Source: Lytechinus variegatus
Lineage: Eukaryota > Echinodermata > Echinoidea > Temnopleuroida > Toxopneustidae
NCBI RefSeq assembly: GCF_018143015.1
Contig: NC_054743.1
Span: forward strand, 34,621,934-34,685,933
Length of the DNA: 64,000 nt
Reading direction: 5' to 3'
Part shown: piece after piece, positions 46,054 to 55,589 of the stretch
Position numbering within the stretch: the stretch's first letter is position 1
Layout: each line of letters opens with the position of its first letter
Position numbers and translations under genes: made by a program
The notes under the pieces: model-generated
What the model was told of the DNA's origin: nothing
Database searches by the model: none
The model's input: the letters and a program-made list of their open reading frames with translations, nothing else

Positions 46054-46136
46054 TTGGATCCGAAGTATGAGAAACTGATACAATCTGTTGATTTTCATTT
46101 GAATGATCTTGTGGATTCTATTCAATATAGCAATTG
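46054..46136 (+). other. Candidate 83-nt exon, function unknown
   Basis: The segment is preceded by TTTCTAGTGCAG and followed by the consensus donor GTAAGT (46137-46142). One frame is open throughout and would read LDPKYEKLIQSVDFHLND and then LVDSIQYSN. It resembles no family I know. Joining it to the coding exon at 50958-51058 does not keep that exon's frame, so if real it is more likely a 5' UTR exon or part of another transcript. It sits between two inverted MITE copies. Confidence 0.3.
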
Positions 46137-46220
46137 GTAAGTAATCTGCACAATGAAATTTCTGTGATTTATTTTTCATAGATTAATTTGTGTGGAATAC
46201 TAAGACTGAAGCATTTTAGC

Positions 46221-46430
46221 AGAGCTGCCAAGTACATGTAGTACTGATTTTCAGTATTTCGTACTGAAAAGTGAGAAAAATACTGACAGTTTAACGTAAA
46301 ATACTGATTTCTAAAGTTTCAGCTTTATGTGTTGTCCTATGGTATTTTTTGAAAATACTGATTTCCTCACCGAAATACTGATTTCCAACTTTAAAAATAC
46401 TGAAATGTTCTTTTTCAGGTTGGCAGCTCT
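46221..46430. mobile_element. hAT-like MITE with CAGAGCTGCCAA ends and internal AATACTGATTTC repeats
   Basis: AGAGCTGCCAAG at the left and TTGGCAGCTCT at the right are inverted partners, and TTTTAG lies just outside both ends. Inside, AATACTGATTTC or a near match recurs at least four times. The CAGAGCTGCCAA terminus is the kind seen in hAT elements; the duplication is shorter than the 8 bp expected, perhaps through decay. Confidence 0.7.
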
Positions 46431-46700
46431 GTTTTAGGGTCTTTTTTCTGTAAAAGCATGCATTAGCAACATTTCCAGATATACATGTACATGTAACAAG
46501 GAAACCGTCAAACCAGCAAGGATCTTACATAAGTCCACAGTATGTAGAATATCTTTGTAAAAAATAAATATCCTCAGAAGCAGACGAGACATATAGATTT
46601 AGAATTTCTGGAGAGTGGAGTTATGAAGTCTTTCTTTTTAGCACTTGGATTTTGCCGTCAAGTCCTTTTTTGTGGTAAAAGCAACAAGTGAAAGCTCTAC

Positions 46701-47177
46701 AGATGGTTTCAGACCGCCTCGAAGTTCGTCAGTTCCAGGTATTCTCTGATCTGGAAATTTACCCCGATCAGAAAATACCAGGTATTTTGGTAATGTGAAA
46801 GCAAACTACGCGTAATTTCCCCGAAAGAAAATACCCGCTAAATAGTAGGTACTTGGCGAAATTACGAGAACTTTCGCTGGGTATTTTTCCAAGGTCGCAG
46901 GTATTTTGGCGATGTGAAAGCAAATTATGGGAACTTTTAGCCCAGCGTGTTGTTCGGTGCGGTGCCGTGGGTGGCTGCTGGGCTAGTGATTTTGAATCTC
47001 GCGCCTTGCCTGCTTATCAGACCATACTGCGCATGCTCGTAACTTCAGGAACTTATCCCGAAGGGTATGTTTCAGGGCGGTGTGAATGCAGGAATAATTA
47101 ATGGGTATTTTTCAGCCTAAAAAAGTTCTCGTAATTTAACGGGGATTCTTGTGATCGAGGCGGTTTGAAACCACCTT
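46701..47177. mobile_element. MITE with GGTGGTTTCA ends, copy 2 (inverted to copy 1)
   Basis: It begins AGATGGTTTCAGACCGCCTC and ends GAGGCGGTTTGAAACCACCT. The interior matches 44584-45012 on the opposite strand (TGCTTATCAGACC, GCAGGAATAATTAATGGG). Both open frames inside are artefacts. Confidence 0.85.
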
Positions 47178-47393
47178 ACATGTATGCTGCACTGAAGTGA
47201 TGCCAAGGGTTCAAAACTTGAAATTCCCTTTTTGGTGGCTATAAATATTGATTATAATTTTTTCAGTCTTTAAATAAATTGATAATAACGTTTATTCCTT
47301 TGAAATTAGACCTGGTAGTAATGAGTTTTGACAATATAGACAAGAAACTTGACAAGGTATACATTTGTTCTGGCAGATTAAGCTAAGACTCAT

Positions 47394-47773
47394 TCTCATT
47401 ACACTTTCTTAAACTAGTTTGATCACCTGAAAAAGGGTGTCAAAATCACTTCACGTGAAGTGATGTTTTTGCTGTGGGAACGCTCTCATAGGGTGAAGTG
47501 TTTCGTGGGAAATTCGAAACCGCAGCAGAGGCATTCTAGATGTACACACAGTGCGTGGAGTAGCAACTTCAAAATGTGCGAAGATCGCTTCCCGGAGAAC
47601 GGAAGTGTCCTCACTTATAAAAATAACGAGGCAAAGTGATCTTGAAAACTACATCGCGATGTGGTTTTATAAACCGGTTTGAAAGATCGCTTCCAGGATC
47701 GCTTTGACCGTCCTCATAACACGCTAAACTAGTTTCCACTAAACTAGTTTTAGGAAGGTAGTGAGAACAGTGT
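47394..47773. mobile_element. MITE with AAACTAGTTT-containing ends, copy 1
   Basis: The left end TCTCATTACACTTTCTTAAA with CTAGTTT and the right end AAACTAGTTTTAGGAAGGTA with GTGAGA are inverted partners. The interior contains AAATGTGCGAAGATCGCTTC and GGCAAAGTGATCTTGAAAAC. A second copy in the same orientation is at 55153-55589. Confidence 0.8.
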
Positions 47774-48524
47774 CTAATTTGACCCAAACATTTACAGGCC
47801 TAATAATCTACATGTCGGCATGGATAGTGATCCAGAGAGAAGTGTGTGTGACAGGAATATCCAACAAAGCTTGACGTCTTTCATCCATGCACTCCATTTC
47901 CTTGGCATGTTTATTGAAGATACTGGTACCTTATTTTATCCTCGCGTTTTAATTGCTTGTGTTTTATGGTACTGGGGTAACTTCACGCAGACAGCTTGGT
48001 GATAATGAGATTCCGGTTCTTGTTTTAGTATAACATTGCGCATTTACCGTTCCCCGGTACTGTACATGTAGGCTACATGCATGTCCTCAGGAATGGCTTC
48101 TTACAATTCATACACCATAAAATCCAACCTCAAAAAAAGTGAATCAGAATAGTGACCAGCTGATAACCTTGTTCATAACCTCTGAAATAATCCAAATTAT
48201 ATTGTCATGGTAACAACAAGTATTTTCAGAAATATCTCTTAAAAGATATGTGGCTTATCTGATCATTGTCTTGGATGTGGCCTTGATATCTACGTACATA
48301 CATTTATACAGTATGTGCATTAAGTTGAAATTTTTTATCTTGAATGGCGAGGAAATTGTTAGTGTCACTGACGTTCCTTGTATGACTTTTCACCAAATTT
48401 TTAATAACCATTATGGTTATTAATGTATTATGAGGTTAGTTGTTTTACATGTCATTAAAAAAAACTGTAGGTACATGTAGTAATGAGAGGGGATGATTTT
48501 AGAATCTATTTTTTTTTTACTTTT

Positions 48525-48625
48525 CAGTCTACCTCAAAGTTCGCTAGTTCCAGGTCATGTATTCTCTGAAGTCTGAACTGGAAATTTGCCCTGATCTACC
48601 CCGAACAGAAATTATCGGGTATCGT
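48525..48625. repeat. Fragment of the GGTGGTTTCA MITE
   Basis: TACCTCAAAGTTCGCTAGTT, CATGTATTCTCTGAAG, GAACTGGAAATTTGCCCTGA and GGTATCGTT match the left part of 46701-47177. Surrounding sequence (47774-49250) shows no gene. Confidence 0.55.
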
Positions 48626-49254
48626 TAGTGTCACTATCAAATTATTCCATGACATGACTGTTTCATCAAATTTTTAATGACCAGTATGTGTAGTGAGGGT
48701 ACCATAATTAGGTTAATTGTATCCCATGTCAATAAAAGTAAATGCAGGTATAATGAGAGGGGACGATTTGAGAATCTATGACCATAATTTTGCTGCATGT
48801 CTTGCGCATTTGTTTCAGAAAATGTGCATTGCTTTCTAGACCAAACCTATAAATCTAACCACAAAGCCCAATGAATTTTTATTGTCTGTGTATGTACAAT
48901 GCAACCGGTTTATCGTGTCCATCAAAGGGAAACACAACACTGGCCTTTATTGACAGGTGGCTGCTATAGACAGGTTCTTATAGATACAATCGATCTGCTT
49001 CCATGGGAATTGGTTATAGTGGTCATTTTAGACGGGTGGACTGGCCACTACCACAAGTTTTTATCTAGTTCCTTCGTTCTGCATCAAATTGCAGATTTGA
49101 TTCTTACGTTATTAAAAGAAATCATAATTGTTTCATTTTTTTCATAATGTACATGTGTAAATGATGTGTCTCCATTTGAAATAAGTTGCAGCAATAAATA
49201 AAAAATGCACTTGTCATTCCAATTGTTGTAGCTCTTGGTAGAAAAATATTGAAT

Positions 49255-49960
49255 TAACCTAATTTCATATAATAAAATAAAAAAGAACAAGGGGGGATAT
49301 GACATCATCAGCCAACCTATTGAAAATTCATGAAGACATGCCTAGAACTGTTTCACCAGAATATTATGCAAATCTTTAAAATTCAATAACTTTAAAGGGG
49401 AAGTTCACCCTGAAGAAAACTTTGTTGTAAAAATAGCAGAAAAAATAGTAAAAATTATTGGTGAAGGTTTGAGGAAAATCCGTCAAAGAATAAGAAAGTT
49501 ATTGGAGTTCAAAGTTTTGGATTTGTGACGTCATAAACGAGCAGCTGCTTCATGTGTTATGTAATATAAAATGCATGAATTTCAAATTTTTTATGGTTCC
49601 TGATGACTTCATTATGTTTTCTATTCATGATCGGGTGTGAAATGATTTGTCTATTGATATACAATAGGTACAGTGAAAACCATTTTTAATTTTCTGAGAA
49701 AATGACATTTCATTGATTTTTTACCATTCGCTGTGTAGGAATGCTGCTCGCATATGACGTCACAAATCAAATAATTGAAATTCTAATAACTTTTTAAATA
49801 TTTGATGAATTTTTCTCAAACCTTCGTCAATATTTTTTATTATTTTTTCTGCTATTTTTACAATAAACTTTTTGTCAGGGTGAACTTCCCCTTTAATTTG
49901 TTATGCGATTTTGATCAAATTTTCAGCAGTTTGCTTTTCAAATTTTACTCTATTTATCTC
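49255..49960. mobile_element. Relic of the TTAA-type MITE, split by a younger MITE
   Basis: The left part (TTTCATATAATAAAATAAAA, ATGACATCATCAG) and the right part (GCGATTTTGATCAAATTTTC) correspond to the right half of 29515-30283, separated by the insertion 49396-49892. It is old and eroded. Confidence 0.65.
49396..49892. mobile_element. TTAA-flanked MITE, AGGGGAAGTTCACCC family
   Basis: TTAA lies at 49392-49395 and 49893-49896. The ends AGGGGAAGTTCACCCTGA and TCAGGGTGAACTTCCCCT are a perfect 18-base inverted pair. The arms continue with AACTTTGTTGTAAAAATAGC and its partner, and with a GTGACGTCATAA / TATGACGTCAC pair. It is well preserved and was inserted into the older relic around it. This is Kolobok- or piggyBac-like by its target. 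Confidence 0.9.
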
Positions 49961-49979
49961 CAGCCTGGACCATGCCTTT

Positions 49980-50957
49980 AAAAGCTTTGAGGAAGGTTAG
50001 GGTTATAGAGTTTAATGTACTCTGTCCAATGTACTGGCCATCTACACATTATGGATGTCTTCAATACTCCCTCCATTGTCATACAAACACAGAGAATCTG
50101 ACACAACTTCACAAGTTTAGCTAGTTGTGAGGAGACCTGCTCGTGTTTGTTGACAAAATGGATTGAGCTGTGACTTAGCTGCAGAGAAAGAGAGATGAGC
50201 TGAAGTATAACACTTTTGTAAATGGATCCGAATGATGTAAGGGATAGTGGCATTCAGACCATCTCTCAAGGGCATGATTTATGTGAGTAATCTGAGCATG
50301 GAGTAAAGAAGTTCCTCTGAGGTCTGAACATCGCCTTCCACGTTGGTGTTAACTCTAAAATGTTTTACTTTGAGTATCATCCAAATCCATTCTGCAGGAG
50401 GTTGAAACTATTGTGATCAGACATAACAAGTCGCACGTTATGTGAGAGACCCCTGCATGAAGGTCTCTTGCTCATCGTCTGAAATCTCTTTCACATGTAT
50501 GTTTCACAGTATCCCCATACCATATTTTATACACAATCCCTGCAGCCTCAGGCCAAGACACAGAAAATCTCACACATCGCCAGTCTTTGAACTTTGAACC
50601 GAGTAATTAGTATTGGATTTCTTTTCTCATTTCTTTTTTTTTTGTCCAGATTCTGAAGGCCGAAGTAGAAATCATCTAGCAGATGTATGTGTGACCTAGT
50701 GATACCTGACATAACATGAGTGCCTTGCGGTGCTAACCAGATGTGAAGACGATCGTAAAAGAACCACTCCAACTCTTGAATGCGGTTTTATCAAGAACTG
50801 ATGACACCATGACATCATAGGAAGCATCCATAGTCTAGGACACAATTAGGCCTGGATACCAGGTCACAACTGCCTTGAAGGAAGAGGAGCACCTGACTGA
50901 AGGGGAGACACCCCAGCTGAAGATTCTCAGGGTTGTGGAAGACAGGATCGAAGGAAG
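49980..50957 (+). other. Probable 5' UTR or upstream exon sequence of the Rab-effector gene
   Basis: Unlike the repeats on its left, this stretch is mixed in composition and apparently single-copy. An AG at 50929-50930 (GATTCTCAG) could be a splice acceptor for the coding exon, but the pyrimidine tract is weak. No coding frame with family similarity was recognised. Confidence 0.35.
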
Positions 50958-51058
50958 ATGATTAACCTGGAGCACCTGACGGAGGAGGAGCGGAAGATCA
51001 TCATGGATGTCTTACAGAGGGACGAGCAGCTCAGGCAGACGGAGCAGGAGAGAGTCAA
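50958..51058 (+). CDS. Synaptotagmin-like (Slp-type) Rab effector, first coding exon
   Basis: The exon encodes MINLEHLTEEERKIIMDVLQ followed by RDEQLRQTEQERV and a split Lys/Asn codon. This is the first helix of the Slp homology domain 1, which in the known family binds Rab27-type GTPases and links secretory vesicles to the plasma membrane through two C-terminal C2 domains. The pattern (L-T-E-E-E, then VLQRD and E-x-E-R) is closest to SYTL2/SYTL1-type starts; melanophilin/MYRIP and granuphilin-type proteins differ more. The ATG is the first in frame after an in-frame TGA at 50898. The donor is GTAAGT, in phase 2. The second helix, any zinc finger and the C2 domains were not found, so they must lie beyond the window or in exons too short to see. 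Confidence 0.75.
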
Positions 51059-51399
51059 GTAAGTATTTCTCAAGAGGAAAGAGCGAGAGAAAGAAGGGGG
51101 AGTTATCAGTGGTGGCAGGGAGATGGGGGTGTGGCTTATAGGAACGATGGGAGAGGTAATCATAAAGAGGAAGGAAAGTGTTTTGGGAACAGGAAGAAAT
51201 GGAAGATGGAAGCTAGGGAGTTGGGGGTGGGGTAATCCTTATAGTAAGGAGGAAGAAAGTTGGGAAGGGAAAGAGCAGGAAAAACTATTACTTCTGTAAG
51301 CAATCGGAGCAGGAGCCATTCATTCTTGAGGAGCAAGATAAGAGGTGGAGGAGGGATGGGGAAGGCTTGGGATAGGGTCAACAACCCATAGACAATTAT

Positions 51400-51419
51400 G
51401 GGTCTCCCCCCCCCCCCCT
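51400..51419. repeat. Short poly(C) run in the first intron after the coding exon
   Basis: About ten C after GGGTCT, within a purine-rich stretch (51060-51380, with GAGGAAGAAAG-type sequence). The minus-strand open frames here reflect that purine bias. Confidence 0.8.
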
Positions 51420-51765
51420 GACCCCTGACATAGCACAGAGCAGTGTATTTTGGTATTTTGCTTTAGTGTTTAGATGTTTTTTTCCTTTAATAATTAATTC
51501 ACTGATCATGGTGTCATGAATATTAAAAAGTTTTTAAACCAATATTAAATGCTATTTAAAATTTAATACTGCAACATTCTTCAATTTGCCCTTTTTTAGG
51601 ACACCTGGTACAGTCTCAAAATTTTTTAAGGTTACTTAACATATATTAACCTACCAACTGTTTAAAAAGAAAGTTGCATGTGACCCTCAGTTATTAGGTT
51701 CATATCTTAACCAACTACATTGGTCCAAGCATTGTTAGAAACTATCATATGATACCGCTTTTTTA

Positions 51766-51933
51766 TACCTCAGTGACTCAGTCACATTTGCTGTAGGCAG
51801 CCGTACGACGAGTAGAAAACAGCCCTTTTAAAACTTTTTGTATATATCTACACAGATGGTTTGAATAAAAATGAATAAAACGGCTGTTCTCAACTCGCCG
51901 TACGGCCACCATAGAGCAAATGTGACCAAGGTA
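51766..51933. mobile_element. Palindromic MITE, TACCTCGGTCACATTTG family, copy 2
   Basis: It begins TACCTCAGTGACTCAGTCAC and ends GAGCAAATGTGACCAAGGTA. A small internal duplication (GTGACTCAGTC) lies near the left end. Otherwise it is collinear with 354-514. Confidence 0.85.
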
Positions 51934-51960
51934 TTGCTGATGATAGTTAAAAACTGATTA

Positions 51961-52204
51961 TACACAGCAAAAACTGGTGTTAACCGGTGTACATAGAGGA
52001 CCACACCAGTAATTTTACACCAGTGTTAAATTGGTGCATGGTGTTAGTTTTACACCTATAGGTGTTATTGCAACACCTATGGTTGTTACATTTACACTCT
52101 TTGGTGTTATGTTCAATCTCTAGGGTGTTATTTTAACACCTCAGGGTGTGGTCCTCTATTAACACTGATTGGTGTCAGTTTTACACCACAGTTTTTACAG
52201 TGTA
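51961..52204. mobile_element. MITE built of GGTGTTA/AACACC units
   Basis: The ends TACACAGCAAAAACTGGTGT and the inverted right end (ACCACAGTTTTTACAGTGTA) pair, and GAGGACCACACC pairs with GGTGTGGTCCTC. The interior is a series of short GGTGTTA and TAACACC units, which can fold in many registers. It is non-coding. Confidence 0.8.
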
Positions 52205-53970
52205 GTCACTCTAAAGGGTAACAGGAAAGAAGGATATGCACTGGCAATCAAGCGCTGTTTTTAACCAATTGTCGTCCCAGGATAGTATAGACATGATATT
52301 CCTTGACTCCTAAAAAGGACAAGGCCCTATCTTCTCTTTTGTGCTTTTCAAGCAAGGCATAGACGGAAATTGATTTTTTATCCTTCTTGCTGAACTATTA
52401 TTCTATATTGATTACTGGCTGTCTTAATATTGAATACTTAGTGATCACATTCCTATTATTGTGTATTCCCTGGTTCTTCATCCCAAGTGCTTTCAAATAT
52501 TTATAGATTAATTGGACCTTTTCTTTCAAAGTACTCCTTAATTTAGAGTGTAGGGTCTGTGGGTATTTATAGCATGAATTTTAATACATGTAGACCTCTA
52601 AAGACAATCTTGGTAGTTATTCTGTCCCTATTAACATCCATGCTTTAAAACGTAGCAAAGAATTTCTTAAAAGAGTTGGAACACAGATAGATCAAGTTGA
52701 TTTTGCACTGCAGTGGATACTCTAACCAATTTTGAGCTCTGTAGTCTGAAATTAGTCTGAATGAAGGAAATGTTGCTTCTTTTTAACACAATGTCCTGTG
52801 ATTCAAACATTTATGAGCACTCCCTCATGATGATTATTATGGTATAAAATGTATTTGTGGAAGAGATATGAATCGGAAAGGATGGTATTTTGTACATTTT
52901 TATCACATACTTTACATGTAGTACATGTATGTACATTTACATGATACACAATTTTTTTATGTAAAATTTTCATAACGCATTTTTAGTCAATACCCTGTAT
53001 ACATGTACATGCTTCATTGCATTTCAATTATCATTCTGAGTACTATTGATCACATTCCAAACATTTGTTGTATTCAAGGAATGGAACCAATGATTGTTCA
53101 TCCATGTTTTGCTTTATTTACTTAATAACTTTTCATGTTCTTTTCTCCCATTTTGTCCTCTTCATTTTTCACAACAGCGAGTAAGATGGGTTTTGTTCTT
53201 AACATTTCACTGCATAGAAATAGGAAGCTTAACATTGCAAAGGTTCCTTTGTAAGGGTTAGAGTGGGTGGTAACACTTTATGCTTGCATTATTAAACAAA
53301 GAGAACAAAAGAACTTTCATGTATTTTAAAAGTCTACCCATCCATGTTTCCTCGCATACTGTGTAGTCTCATCATTGATTCTACGTGTAAATTGAAAAAT
53401 TCTTAATAAATTGAAAATTTTATGTACATGTAGTTGCTCTAGGCTTGTTTTTCATAGACTCAGATCTTGGGAGAGTTTCATGAAAAGGTTTGTCAGTGAT
53501 TTTCAAGGACTAATTTGCTTTCAGCCAATCAGATGCAAGGATTTGTATTACTAACAGTCAGTGAAAATCACCATTCATGTGACTTGAGTTTGTAGGAGAA
53601 AAAGCACGAGTCCTAAAATATATATACTGTTATACTGAGCAGAAATTCATCCCGCCCTCCCCTTATAAATAATTATTTTTAAGTTTGAATTTTAAAAAGT
53701 GATTTTCTACCAATTTCTCATCAAAAGATTCTGTGAAGAATCAAGAATGCAACAATGAAGAAAGATTGTTATTTTGATACGTTGATGATCAATGTACATG
53801 AAATACAAGATTGATTTGGTATGTGGCCACAAGATGGAAATGAAGAACCAAAATCTTTGTCTCCAATCGTTTGATCACTTGATGAGCTTTAAGACATGTA
53901 GCCTATTAAAGCTTTTAGCATGCCTTGTGCCTGGCACCTCTCCTTTCACCCCTTCTTTTTGTTTGTGTTT
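52205..53970. other. Intron-like DNA, no gene recognised
   Basis: AT-rich sequence with several ACATGTAC stretches. The only feature of note is a strong acceptor-like tract ending CACAACAG at 53170-53177, followed after three bases by GTAAGA. Confidence 0.4.
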
Positions 53971-53975
53971 TGACT

Positions 53976-54665
53976 CAAGGTCAAAGGTCATTTTCAGGTG
54001 AACGTTAAAGTTTACATGCAAGACTCTCTTATGACACCTAACTCTGGAACCATAAGTCATTTTTCAACCAATCTTGGATGGTAGATGGCCGTGGGGAACC
54101 TGCATGTTATGCTGCACTTGGGGGTCACATTGTAAGGTCAAAGGTCATTTTCGGGTCAACATTAAAGTTTACATGCAAAACTCTCTTATGACACCTAACT
54201 CTGCAACTGTAAGTAATTTTTCCACCAAACTTGGATGTTTGATGGACTTGCAGGACATGCATGTGATGCTGCAGTCAGAGGTCACACGGTAAGGTCAAAG
54301 GTCATTTTCAGGTCAACGTTTAAGTTTACATGCAAAACTCTCTTATGACACCTAACTCCGCAACGGTGAGTCGCTTTTCAACCAAACTTGGATTGTAGAT
54401 GGACTTGGGGGACCTGCATGTGATGCTGGAGTCAGAGGTCACATAGTACATGTAAGGTCAAAGGTCATTTTCAGGTCAATGTTAAAGTTCCTCTTATGAC
54501 ACCGACATGTTACACCGCAACCGTAAGTCACTTTGTAACAAAACTTGGATGCTAGATGTACTTAAGTGACCTGCATGTTATGCTGCAGTCGGGGGTCACA
54601 CGGTAAGGTCAAAGGTCATGTTCAGGTCAACGTTAAAGTTTACATGCAAGGCTCTTATGACAAGT
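53976..54665. repeat. Satellite of five units of about 157 bp carrying AGGTCAAAGGTCA
   Basis: AGGTCAAAGGTCA starts at 53978, 54135, 54292, 54455 and 54606, each followed by TTTTC or TGTTC and a further AGGTCA-like hexamer. The unit continues with GTTTACATGCAA, CTCTTATGACACC, a GCAACNGTAAGT-like segment, CAAACTTGGATG and GACCTGCATG. Unit spacing is 157, 157, 163 and 151 bp. Open frames across it are artefacts. Confidence 0.92.
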
Positions 54666-55152
54666 GTTATTCCATCCCAGTTATTTCACAATGAAGTTTT
54701 CTATACAGTTATTTTGTGATATAAAATGTGAACTGAAATGTTCAAAATGCAAAATCAAATTGGACTACTGTACATGTAGGCCAACATGTATGGTGGAAGC
54801 CAAATTTTTAATAAGAGACAGATTTTTTATTAAAGTATAGGGAATTTTAAAAGAGTAAGTGATACAATCAGTCAAATTTAAGGAGTTGCCTTGCCCTTTA
54901 AGGCACAATCTACATGTAGGTTATGACAATAGTTGCCATTTCCAGAGAGACTAGAGGGAGCAAATATCAAAGTCCATATTCTCTTTTATTAAAACCCAAT
55001 GAAGTCAATTTGAAGTATTTAATGTAATCGTTTTGCACAGGTGGAATGTTAGCGAACAAACACTCAGACTTGAAAACAAATATCATTCTATTTGGTAAAA
55101 GGATAGACAGCATTCTTTAGAGATTATTGAAGTGTAACCTTTAAAAGAGGCC

Positions 55153-55589
55153 GTTCTCATTTCGCTTTCTAAAACTAGTGTACAGGAAACCGATCCAGGA
55201 AACCGGTTTGGAAGATCGCTTTGCTAGCATTCCCACTTGATCATGCACACGAAAGTTGTTTTCAAATCACTTCACATAAAGCGATCTTGTTGCTATGGAA
55301 ACACTCAGGGGGATAACAGTCACACATTTCGCCCGAAATTTGAAACAGCAGCGTATACATTCTGCACCTGTCGTGTAGAGTATCGTGCACCCTTAAAATG
55401 TGCGAAGATCACTTCCCGAAGAACGGTTGTGTCCTCACTTATGCTAAAACCAGTTTAATGAGGCAAAGTGATCTTGAAAACTACATCGCCAGGTTGTTTT
55501 CTGAAGCAGTTTGGAAGATCGCTTTGGCCCTTCTCACTACACGTTAAACTAGTTTCCACTAAACTAGTTTTAGGAAGGTAGTGAGAGGT
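55153..55589. mobile_element. MITE with AAACTAGTTT-containing ends, copy 2
   Basis: It begins GTTCTCATTTCGCTTTCTAA and ends AACTAGTTTTAGGAAGGTAG. Internal AAATGTGCGAAGATCACTTC and GGCAAAGTGATCTTGAAAAC match 47394-47773 in the same orientation. It is slightly longer at the left, where GAAACCGATCCAGG and GGTTTGGAAGATCGCTTTG are extra. Confidence 0.8.

Noticed and set aside
44663-47101. Open frames of 74-104 residues with similar peptides at two places
   Set aside because: The similarity is explained by the two inverted copies of the same MITE; frames occur on opposite strands and no family matches.
49978-50253. 91-residue minus-strand frame upstream of the Rab-effector exon
   Set aside because: No family similarity could be seen; it lies antisense in probable 5' sequence of the plus-strand gene.
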